NCBI GenBank assembly: GCA_024707365.1
Contig: JANPZV010000008.1
Location: 62,001-126,000, forward strand
From: Terricaulis sp.
GTDB taxonomy: Bacteria > Pseudomonadota > Alphaproteobacteria > Caulobacterales > Aquidulcibacteraceae
DNA length: 64,000 nt
Reading direction: 5' to 3'
Positions within the stretch are counted from its first letter, which is position 1. Every line of letters starts with the position of its first letter. Positions 57,840 to 64,000 of the stretch are shown in pieces. The notes beneath the pieces were generated by a model. It had not been told where the DNA came from. It ran no database searches and was given only the letters and a program-made list of their open reading frames with translations. Both the position numbers and the translations under genes were made by a program.

Positions 57840-58121
57840 ATGCTGCGCATCATCATTCTGCTTTTGATCATCGCGGGCGTCGCGGGCTATTTCACCCGGC
57901 CCGAAGAGCCGGCCATGCGCGAGGCGGCCAACGCGGTGCTGCGCGATCCGGGCAATCTCACCGAAGGGCTCGAAAGCATCGGCGCAACCGTCGCCGGCGA
58001 TCGAGTTTATTCAAACTATTACGTCGCCTCGAAATATTCGGTTTCGCTCGATGGGCGCGCGCTGGTTGATTGCTGGGGCGCGTTCACGCAGGTGAAATGC
58101 GACCGCGCGGCGCAAAGCTAA
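57840..58121 (+). CDS. Small exported protein, WGAFTQV family, copy 1
   Basis: A 93-residue protein anchored by an N-terminal helix (MLRIIILLLIIAGVAGYFTR). The end carries YSNYYVASKYSVSLDGRALV and DCWGAFTQVKC. The same motif is in the next gene, four bases downstream, showing a tandem duplication. The two Cys of the motif could bond. Family unknown. GGGAGGC precedes the ATG. Confidence 0.65.
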   Translation: MLRIIILLLIIAGVAGYFTRPEEPAMREAANAVLRDPGNLTEGLESIGATVAGDRVYSNYYVASKYSVSLDGRALVDCWGAFTQVKCDRAAQS

Positions 58122-58124
58122 TTC

Positions 58125-58433
58125 ATGCGCTTATTGCTGCTTTTGATCATTGCCGGGGTGGCCGCGTATTTCACCGTGCCGCAGCGTGCGGCGCATGAGG
58201 AAGCGGCCGCCGCCTTCCTCGAAGGGCGCGAGCCTGGCGAGGCGCGCGGGGCCGGCGGCGTCACGCTCGATAGCGTGATCGGCTATGTAAAGGGCATGCT
58301 GGCGGGCGAGGGGCGGTATGAGAATTATTACCTCGCCTCCAAATTCACGCTCGATACGCCGGGGGCGGCCTATGTCGAGTGCTGGGGCGCCTTCACCCAG
58401 GTTCAGTGCCGGGAAGTGACGCCCGGCGGTTGA
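58125..58433 (+). CDS. Small exported protein, WGAFTQV family, copy 2
   Basis: A 102-residue paralogue of the preceding gene: N-terminal helix MRLLLLLIIAGVAAYFTVPQ and a C-terminal YENYYLASKFTLDTPGAAYV with ECWGAFTQVQC. Identity is concentrated in the last 35 residues, so that block is the functional part. Function is unknown. The stop TGA lies inside the -35 box of the candidate thrS-operon promoter. Confidence 0.65.
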   Translation: MRLLLLLIIAGVAAYFTVPQRAAHEEAAAAFLEGREPGEARGAGGVTLDSVIGYVKGMLAGEGRYENYYLASKFTLDTPGAAYVECWGAFTQVQCREVTPGG

Positions 58434-58458
58434 GCCGGCGCGCTTCCGGCGCTACATT
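58430..58458 (+). promoter_or_regulatory. Candidate promoter of the leader-yidD-thrS operon
   Basis: TTGAGC (58430-58435), exactly 17 bases, then TACATT (58453-58458). The predicted start, six to eight bases on, falls at 58464-58466, that is, at the ATG of the Thr-rich leader peptide. Confidence 0.6.
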
Positions 58459-58464
58459 GGCTCC

Positions 58465-58503
58465 ATGTTCGACCGGCAATTGACCACGACGACTACCTAC
58501 TAA
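58465..58503 (+). CDS. Candidate Thr-rich leader peptide of the thrS operon
   Basis: A 12-codon ORF reading MFDRQLTTTTTY with five consecutive Thr codons (ACC ACG ACG ACT ACC). The ATG coincides with the predicted transcription start, so the message would be leaderless, as for trpL in rhizobia. Mutually exclusive hairpins follow directly. Downstream are yidD, a membrane protein gene and thrS, joined by overlapping start/stop codons. Ribosome stalling when charged tRNA-Thr is short would then change the leader fold and raise ThrRS. Function is inferred. Confidence 0.6.
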   Translation: MFDRQLTTTTTY

Positions 58504-58551
58504 AGCCGGCGGCGCGGGGATCGGGCGCGCCGCAGCGGCTGCGCTGCGCCC
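58473..58551 (+). promoter_or_regulatory. Attenuator-like set of competing hairpins
   Basis: Pairing 1:2 is CCGGC (58473-58477) with GCCGG (58505-58509). Pairing 2:3 is GCGGCGCG (58509-58516) with CGCGCCGC (58526-58533). Pairing 3:4 is GCAGCG (58532-58537) with CGCTGC (58542-58547), extendable by GGGC with GCCC. Each pairing excludes the next, the classic four-segment plan. No T run follows, so the effect may be on yidD translation or through Rho. Confidence 0.5.
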
Positions 58552-58582
58552 CGGTCAGTTCAACTGAAAACCGCATCGTTTC

Positions 58583-58905
58583 ATGTCGTCGAGCCTGCCA
58601 GCCCGGGGCCTCTTGGGCCTCATCCAGCTCTATAAATGGACGCTCTCGCCCCTGATCGGGCGCGATTGCCGCTATTTGCCCACGTGCTCCTCCTATGCGG
58701 CGGACGCGATCCGCAAGCATGGCGCCTGGGCGGGCAGCTGGATGGCGGGTGCGCGGATTTGCCGTTGCGCCCCTTGGGGCGGGCATGGCTGGGATCCGGC
58801 GCCCGAGGCGTTGAAACGCAATTGCTGGTGGCGCCCCTGGCGCTACGGCGATTGGAAAGGGGCTATCGCGCCCCGCCCGACGCGGACGAGGGGGCCTCCC
58901 AATGA
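58583..58905 (+). CDS. yidD: Membrane protein insertion efficiency factor YidD (one frameshift)
   Basis: A small amphipathic protein that assists YidC-dependent insertion. Family hallmarks: LIQLYKWTLSPLIGRDCRYL, PTCSSYAADAIRKHGAWAG and RCAPWGGHGWDPAP. The frame as sequenced would overlap the next gene by 240 bases. Adding one C to the four-C run near 58875 gives GAIAPPPDADEGASQ and a stop at 58905, overlapping the next ATG as usual in operons. Corrected length is about 107 residues. Confidence 0.93.
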
Positions 58906-59444
58906 AGCCCGATCGTGTAATTGGGGAGGCATTCTTCGGCAAGGTGGCTGGCCTGTTGCACAAAGTGGTGGGGCCTCTCGCGGTGATTGCCGGCGCGGCA
59001 TGGGTGATCTGTATTGGAGCGAGCATTGTTGGGCTGCTTTGGGTTTCGCTTCCGCCATGGTTGTTGGAAGCAAGCTTGGGCATCTGCTTTGCGCTCTTCT
59101 CACTTTCGCTCGTGCTGATCATCCATCACAAGCCACGTGACTTTGGGAGCGAGGACATGTTCCGCGCCGGCCCTGATTGGGCGCGCGACGTAGTTTGGGC
59201 GTCGGGCGGGTATACCGCGCTGATGTTCTGCTTGCTTTTTATATTCAAAGACAATGTTGGCGCGATGGTCGGCTTCTCGTCAGTGTTTTTTGCCTGGGCG
59301 CTCGCCGTATTTGTGACGATCGCCATGAATGGACCATCGCCAGTCAATTGTGAGAACGGCCACGTTTTGGGGGCGTTCGATAAATTCTGCCCGGAATGCG
59401 GCTTGCTCCGGCCTGAGCATAAAAATCAGAAACGAGTATTTTGA
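58902..59444 (+). CDS. Membrane protein with C-terminal zinc ribbon
   Basis: A 180-residue protein with four or five membrane segments and a C-terminal tail carrying VNCENGHVLGAFDKFCPECG. The CxxxxH...CxxC pattern suggests a zinc ribbon. The codon use is less GC-biased than in yidD and thrS, so it may be a later arrival in the operon. Start overlaps the yidD stop (ATGA), and its stop overlaps the thrS start (TGATG). Function unknown. Confidence 0.75.
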   Translation: MKPDRVIGEAFFGKVAGLLHKVVGPLAVIAGAAWVICIGASIVGLLWVSLPPWLLEASLGICFALFSLSLVLIIHHKPRDFGSEDMFRAGPDWARDVVWASGGYTALMFCLLFIFKDNVGAMVGFSSVFFAWALAVFVTIAMNGPSPVNCENGHVLGAFDKFCPECGLLRPEHKNQKRVF

Positions 59445-61387
59445 TGTCTATCTCTCTCAAATTCCCCGATGGCGCCGAGCGCAGCTTTGACGATGGCGTC
59501 ACGCCGCTCGCCATCGCCGAAGGCATTTCCAAGGGCCTCGCCAAGAAGGTCGTCGCCGCGAAGGTGGATGGCCAATGGTGGGATTTGACGCGCCCGCTGG
59601 AAAATGGCGGCAAGTTTGAACTTGTCACGCGCGATAGCGCCGATGGGCTCGAAGTGCTGCGCCACGATGCGGCGCATGTGCTGGCGCAAGCGGTGCAGGA
59701 GCTTTTCCCCGGCACGCAAGTGACGTTCGGCCCGGTGACGGAGGACGGCTTCTATTACGATTTCGCGCGCGACGAGCCGTTTTCGACCGACGATTTCGAG
59801 AAGATCGAAAAGCGCATGAAGGAGATCGTGGACGCCGATCTGCCGATCATCCGCACGGTCTGGAAAAAAGGAAGATGCGATCGCGCATTTCAAATCGATC
59901 GGCGAAATCTACAAGGCCGAGACGATCGACGAAGTGATCAAGCCGGGCGAGCCGATCACGGTGTATAGCCATGGCGATCAATGGGGCGATCTCTGCCGCG
60001 GGCCGCACTTGCCCTCAACCGGCAAGCTGGGCAAAGCCTTCAAGCTGATGAAGCTGGCGGGCGCCTATTGGCGCGGCGATCAGAAAAAACCAGCAGCTGC
60101 AACGCATCTACGGCACGGCCTGGGCTGATGAAAAGCAATTGGCCGATCACCTGCATCGGCTTGAGGAAGCCGAGAAGCGCGATCACCGCAAGCTGGGCCG
60201 GCAGATGGATCTCTTCCACATGCAGGAAGAGGGGCGCGGCATGGTGTTCTGGCACGAAAAGGGCCTGATGCTGTGGCGCACGATCGAAGCGTATATGCGC
60301 CGCCGCCTGGATGCGGCCGGCTATGTTGAGGTGCGCACGCCGCAAGTGCTGGACCGCGTGTTCTGGGAAAAAGAGCGGCCACTGGGATAAGTACCGCGCG
60401 AACATGTTCGTCTGCGAGACGGTGGAAGAAGAAACGCTTTCGCTGAAGCCGATGAATTGCCCCGGCCACGTGCAGATTTTCAAGTTTGGCCAGAAAAGCT
60501 ACCGCGATCTGCCGCTGCGCATGGCCGAGTTTGGCGCCTGCCACCGCTACGAGCCGTCAGGCTCGCTGCACGGCCTCATGCGCGTGCGCGCCTTCACGCA
60601 GGATGATGCGCACATCTTCTGCCGCGAAGATCAGATCGTGGAGGAAACGCGCGCGTTTATCGAACTCGCCACCTCGATCCACGAGGATTTCGGCATGACG
60701 CGCGATCACATCGCGCTGGGCACGCGGCCTGAGCTGCGCGCGGGCAGCGATGAATTTTGGGATCGCGCCGAAGCTGCGATGCTGCAAGCGGCGCGCGCGG
60801 CGGGCGTTGAGCCTAGAATCGCCGAAGGCGATGGCGCCTTCTATGCGCCCAAGCTCGATTTCCAATTGAAGGACGCCATCGGCCGGCAATGGACCTGTGG
60901 CACGATCCAGCTCGACTACGTGCTGCCCGATCGGCTTGAGGCCGAATACGTGGCCGAGGATGGCCAGAAGCATCGCCCGGTGATGCTGCACCGCGCGATC
61001 CTTGGTTCGCTTGAGCGCTTCATCGGCATTCTGATCGAGAACGTGGCGGGCGCGTTCCCGATGTGGCTTGCGCCGGTGCAAGTGGTGGTCGCCACGATCA
61101 CCTCGGAAGCCGATGGCTACGCCGAGGAGGTCGCCGCCGAGATGCGCAAGGCGGGCCTCAGGGTTGAGCTTGATCTGCGCAATGAGAAGGTCGGCTATAA
61201 AATCCGCGAGCATTCCTTGCAGAAAATCCCGGTGATCGCCGTGGTGGGCAAGAAGGAAGCGGAGGAGCGCCAGGTCGCGCTGCGCCGCTTTGGCAGCCAG
61301 GCGCAAAGCGTCATCGCGCTCGATGAAGCGCTTGGCCTGCTGGCTGATGAGGCCTTGCCGCCCGATCTCAAGCGCGGGCGGAGCTGA
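59444..61387 (+). CDS. thrS: Threonyl-tRNA synthetase (three frameshifts)
   Basis: Charges tRNA-Thr; essential. Domains in order: TGS ([20 protein letters not shown]), editing domain ([20 protein letters not shown]), class II core with the zinc Cys in [13 protein letters not shown] and motif 2 in [20 protein letters not shown], and anticodon-binding domain. Three breaks each look like one A too many: near 59868 (6 for 5), 60088 (6 for 5) and 60370 (5 for 4). They join VWKK to [18 protein letters not shown] to [14 protein letters not shown], and FWEK to [12 protein letters not shown]. Corrected length is about 647 residues. Confidence 0.97.
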
Positions 61388-61413
61388 GGCGAATTAAAAT
61401 CCAAAAAGTTGCT

Positions 61414-61848
61414 TTAGGCGCTGAGCCCCAGCGCCCGCACCACCGCGGCTTGATCGAAATAGGGCCGCTCGCAGACGATTTTATCGCTGCCCGGCTTGAA
61501 CGTGAAGCTCGCGGCCATGCGCACGCGGAAGCTTTTGCCGGTGGGGGCGATGGTGCGCCCGCCATGGCGCAGCGGGCCCAGGTGCGTGCCTGTCAGCCAG
61601 AACTCCACCAGCACGACATCCCCCGTATGGGCGATGGCGATGATCTCATTGCCCTGGTCTGGAAAGGGGATGCGCGAAGCGGTGAAATAGCCGCGCACGG
61701 CGTCCTCCCCGTCAAACACTTGGCCGCCGCCGTGCATTTCGTAACGCGGGTGCTCGAAGGTAGCGATAACGGCGTCCCAGTCATGGGTGACTTCAAGCGC
61801 CATGTGTCGGCGCACGACGTCGATGCGGGCGGCGGCAAGATCGCTCAT
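61414..61848 (-). CDS. SnoaL-like (NTF2-fold) protein
   Basis: A 144-residue protein of the SnoaL/NTF2 fold: VVRRHMALEVTHDWDAVIAT, then FEHPRYEMHGGGQVFDGEDA and the strand region VVLVEFWLTGTHLGPLRHGG. Members are cyclases, isomerases or ligand carriers, so the reaction is not predictable. ATG 61848 (MSDLAAARIDV). It converges with thrS and is divergent from phaB. Confidence 0.82.
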   Translation of the reverse strand: MSDLAAARIDVVRRHMALEVTHDWDAVIATFEHPRYEMHGGGQVFDGEDAVRGYFTASRIPFPDQGNEIIAIAHTGDVVLVEFWLTGTHLGPLRHGGRTIAPTGKSFRVRMAASFTFKPGSDKIVCERPYFDQAAVVRALGLSA

Positions 61849-62007
61849 CGGCGCAACAGATCATGCAATGCTGAGACACGCCACCGCAAAAAGAGGGCGC
61901 GCGCGAGCATATACGCCCGCTTTTTCGGGCGCCGCCCGTTGCCAGCACCGCGAACTCTTGCAAGTGTTTGCGCAAGCGTTGGGATGAAACCAAACCGGGA
62001 GGCAGGC

Positions 62008-62733
62008 ATGGCGCGGGTTGCGTTGGTTACGGGCGGCACACGAGGGATCGGCAAGGCGATCTCAGCCAAGCTGAAAGCCGATGGCTTCAAGGTCGCCGCC
62101 AATTATGCCGGCAATAGCGAAGCGGCCGAAGCAACCGCCAAGGAAATCGGCGTCAGCGTCTACAAATGGGATGTGGGCGATGAAGCCCAATGCGCCGAAG
62201 GCATCGCCAAAGTGGAGGCCGAGCTTGGCCCGGTGGACGTGCTGGTCAACAATGCCGGCATCACCCGCGACGGCCTGTTTCATAAAATGAACAGTGAAAA
62301 ATGGCGCGAGGTGATCCGCGTCGATCTCGATAGCCTGTTCTTCATGACGCGCCCGGTGATTGCCGGCATGCGCGATCGCGGCTTTGGCCGCATCATCAAT
62401 ATCAGCTCCATCAACGGCCAGAAGGGCCAAGTGGGGCAGGTGAATTATTCGGCGGCGAAGGCCGGCATGATCGGCTTCACCAAGGCGCTGGCGCAGGAAA
62501 GCGCGGCCAAGGGCGTCACGGTGAACGTCATCGCCCCTGGCTACATCGATACCGATATGGTCGCCGCCGTGCCGCCGGAGGTGCTGCAAAAAATCATCGG
62601 CACGATCCCGGCCGGGCGTCTCGGCAAGGCCGAGGAAATCGCCGCCATGGTGGCGTTTTTGGCCTCCGATTCCGCCGCCTTCATCACCGGCGCGACCATG
62701 ACGGTGAACGGCGCGCAATACATCGCCGGCTGA
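62008..62733 (+). CDS. phaB: Acetoacetyl-CoA reductase (short-chain dehydrogenase)
   Basis: A 241-residue SDR enzyme that reduces acetoacetyl-CoA to 3-hydroxybutyryl-CoA for polyhydroxybutyrate. NADP loop ALVTGGTRGIGKAISAKLK, NNAGITRD, active-site Ser in INISSINGQKGQVGQVNYS and Tyr/Lys in YSAAKAG. The PhaB stretch GITRDGLFHKMNSEKWREVI and VNVIAPGYIDTDMVAAVPPE support the assignment over a generic ketoreductase. ATG 62008 has GGGAGGC upstream. phaA and phaC are not in the window. Confidence 0.93.
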   Translation: MARVALVTGGTRGIGKAISAKLKADGFKVAANYAGNSEAAEATAKEIGVSVYKWDVGDEAQCAEGIAKVEAELGPVDVLVNNAGITRDGLFHKMNSEKWREVIRVDLDSLFFMTRPVIAGMRDRGFGRIINISSINGQKGQVGQVNYSAAKAGMIGFTKALAQESAAKGVTVNVIAPGYIDTDMVAAVPPEVLQKIIGTIPAGRLGKAEEIAAMVAFLASDSAAFITGATMTVNGAQYIAG

Positions 62734-62742
62734 TCCCTTGAG

Positions 62743-62767
62743 GGAACGGGGCGGCGTTTTCGGCGTT
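62743..62767 (+). promoter_or_regulatory. EcfG-type general stress promoter of csbD
   Basis: GGAAC (62743-62747), exactly 16 bases, then CGTT (62764-62767): the consensus of the alphaproteobacterial general-stress sigma factor EcfG. It lies 31 bases before the csbD start. The same bases also form a GGGAACGGGG/CCCCGTTCCC hairpin that may end the phaB transcript. Confidence 0.75.
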
Positions 62768-62798
62768 TATTCCCCGTTCCCAAGGAGGACCAAACCCA

Positions 62799-62981
62799 AT
62801 GGATAAAGAACATCTCAAAGGCGCGGCCGATAAAGCATCGGGCGCGGTGAAGGAAGCCGCCGGCAAAGTGACGGGCAACAAAAAGCTCGAAGCCGAAGGC
62901 AAGATCGATAAGGCCAAGGGCGAAGCCCGCGACTTCATCGGCGACGTGAAAGACGCCGCCAAGAAGGCCGATAAGCACTAA
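62799..62981 (+). CDS. CsbD-family stress protein
   Basis: A 60-residue, lysine- and alanine-rich protein with no Cys or Trp, MDKEHLKGAADKASGAVKEA onwards, with the CsbD stretch GKVTGNKKLEAEGKIDKAKG. CsbD was first known from the Bacillus general stress regulon and is common in alphaproteobacterial stress regulons. AAGGAGG lies nine bases before the ATG. Its EcfG-type promoter and strong terminator make it a single-gene unit. Confidence 0.93.
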   Translation: MDKEHLKGAADKASGAVKEAAGKVTGNKKLEAEGKIDKAKGEARDFIGDVKDAAKKADKH

Positions 62982-63005
62982 GCTTATTGCGTTCGACTAG
63001 AAGGC

Positions 63006-63037
63006 GGCCCGCGCTCATCGCGGGCCGTTTTTCTTTA
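63006..63037 (+). terminator. Terminator of csbD
   Basis: GGCCCGCG-CTCAT-CGCGGGCC followed by GTTTTTCTTT, 25 bases after the csbD stop. Confidence 0.92.
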
Positions 63038-63601
63038 GCGGTTTGCGCCCGGAACCCAGAGCACGTCACGCTTGCCATCATCATTGGCCGCGCGCGCCAT
63101 CACGAAAAACAAATCCGAAAGCCGGTTGGCGTATTTCAGGCACGCCGCGTTCGTGCGCGCGTCCTCTTCAACCAAGCGCGTGATCGCGCGCTCGGCCCGC
63201 CGCGCCACCGTGCGCGCCAGATGCAGATAGGCCGCCGCCGCGCCGCCGCCCGGCAGGATGAAGGAGGTGAGCGGCGCTTGCGCTTCATGCAGCGCATCCA
63301 CCTCCGCCTCCAGCCGATCCACCTGCGCCTCGCTCACGCGCAGCGCCTCGAACCTGTCGGTGTGCGGCGTCGCCAAATCCGCGCCGAGATCGAACAGATC
63401 ATTCTGGATGCGCGCCAGGATCGGATCGAGCCGGCCATCGCCCTCTGTATGCAGCCGCACGACGCCGACCACGGAATTCAGCTCATCCACCGTGCCATAG
63501 GCTTCCACCCGCGCGCTCGCCTTGGAAACAGGCTCGCCGGTGACAAGCCGGGTCTTGCCGCCATCGCCGGCCTTGGTGACGATCTTATCGAGCTTAACCA
63601 T
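63035..63601 (-). CDS. Cob(I)alamin adenosyltransferase, PduO type
   Basis: Transfers the adenosyl group of ATP to cob(I)alamin to make coenzyme B12. The 188-residue protein starts MVKLDKIVTKAGDGGKTRLV with the ATP-binding TKAGDGGKT loop, then EAYGTVDELNSVVG, FILPGGGAAAAYLHLARTVA and RRAERAITRL, all signatures of the PduO/MMAB family. The start overlaps the upstream HIG1 gene by eight bases. The terminator of csbD lies at its 3' end. Confidence 0.95.
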   Translation of the reverse strand: MVKLDKIVTKAGDGGKTRLVTGEPVSKASARVEAYGTVDELNSVVGVVRLHTEGDGRLDPILARIQNDLFDLGADLATPHTDRFEALRVSEAQVDRLEAEVDALHEAQAPLTSFILPGGGAAAAYLHLARTVARRAERAITRLVEEDARTNAACLKYANRLSDLFFVMARAANDDGKRDVLWVPGANR

Positions 63602-63794
63602 GGCTCTGTTTCCACAGCATCGCGCCCACCAGCACAAGGATGGCTGCAAATTGCAGCAGCACCCGCATGCGCATGGCCTTGTTGGACCAGGAGCGGCCAA
63701 AATCGCCGCCCCGGAACATGGCGTAAACACCAAAGCACAGCGTCAGGAACACCGCGCCCAGCGCAATCGGGATCAGGTAATCGAAGGGGTTCAT
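63594..63794 (-). CDS. HIG1-domain membrane protein
   Basis: A 66-residue protein with two membrane helices, MNPFDYLIPIALGAVFLTLC and MRVLLQFAAILVLVGAMLWK, separated by a short basic loop RGGDFGRSWSNKAMR. This matches the bacterial HIG1 (hypoxia-induced gene 1) fold, whose mitochondrial members stabilise respiratory complexes. It overlaps the adenosyltransferase start, so the two are co-translated; this pairing is frequent in alphaproteobacteria. Confidence 0.85.
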   Translation of the reverse strand: MNPFDYLIPIALGAVFLTLCFGVYAMFRGGDFGRSWSNKAMRMRVLLQFAAILVLVGAMLWKQSHG

Positions 63795-63861
63795 AGTGGG
63801 ATGAGCTTACGCCCGCCCACGCCGCCGCGCCATGCGCCACATCAACCGAACGCCAACGCTC

Positions 63862-64000
63862 GTGCTCCCCCGATAGGGGGAGCTGTCAGCGAAGCTGACT
63901 GAGGGGGCGGCGCTGGCGCTTGCCAAATTTGGCGGCCACCCCTCCGACACGCGCTTCGCGCGCGCCACCTCCCCCTCGCGGGGGAGGACGAAGCGGGCGC
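63862..64000. repeat. Palindromic repeat element at the right edge
   Basis: GTGCTCCCCCGATAGGGGGA, GCTGTCAGCGAAGCTGACTG and ACCTCCCCCTCGCGGGGGAG, with CGACACGCGCTTCGCGCGCG inside. It is a full copy of the family seen in ileS and mutL, in opposite orientation, and may continue past the window. Confidence 0.88.

Noticed and set aside
61450..62007. An in-frame extension of phaB by 186 codons
   Set aside because: The extension is antisense to the SnoaL-like gene; the ATG at 62008 has a strong ribosome-binding site and gives the standard SDR start.

Overview
The window is GC-rich alphaproteobacterial chromosome. The gene set fits Caulobacterales, perhaps a Hyphomonadaceae relative, but that placement is inference. 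Pointers are a BamF (DUF3035) lipoprotein next to lspA and paired M16 peptidases, an RpoH sigma factor, a PhaB acetoacetyl-CoA reductase, an EcfG-type stress promoter (GGAAC-N16-CGTT) before a CsbD gene, and many palindromic intergenic repeats. I see no rRNA, tRNA, CRISPR array or intact insertion sequence.

Layout. 1-3.5 kb: 5' part of nhaA and a TonB receptor. 3.6-4.6 kb: a DpnI-like endonuclease with a small partner gene. 4.6-6.9 kb: groEL/groES with a CIRCE operator. 7-10.2 kb: EF-hand protein, RcnB-like repeat protein, TetR regulator, glutathione peroxidase. 10.3-17.4 kb: ileS (with a candidate Ile leader peptide), lspA, bamF and two M16 peptidases. 17.5-19.8 kb: two acyl-CoA dehydrogenases. 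19.9-24.2 kb: rtcB, a LOG-family gene and mutL. 24.2-32.7 kb: small metabolic genes, folP, a 0.95-kb gene-free stretch full of inverted repeats, thiD, phzF and two class III cyclases. 32.7-36.5 kb: serC and serA. 36.7-44.3 kb: tandem PagL-like genes, patatin, purA, a toxin-antitoxin pair and two YIP1-type proteins. 44.4-53.6 kb: rpoH, rluD, EEP hydrolase, phoD, an MSOX-type oxidase, DUF817, folE. 53.7-64 kb: cysS, small envelope proteins, an IscU-like protein, yidD-thrS, phaB, csbD, a PduO-type adenosyltransferase and a HIG1 protein.

Two things dominate interpretation. First, about twenty genes need a one-base correction to read through, including the essential ileS, thrS, cysS, lspA-linked ileS tail and rpoH. 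Many breaks lie in A, G or C runs that look one base too long or short. This pattern suggests uncorrected sequencing indels, so these are annotated as whole genes. Second, one palindromic element family, otherwise intergenic, lies inside ileS and mutL and appears to be read in frame.

The strongest new signal is a 12-codon ORF with five consecutive Thr codons. It starts at the predicted transcription start of the tightly overlapping yidD-membrane protein-thrS operon and is followed by mutually exclusive hairpins. A weaker but similar arrangement (leader with three Ile codons, then competing hairpins) precedes ileS. folE has a hairpin that masks its ribosome-binding site.
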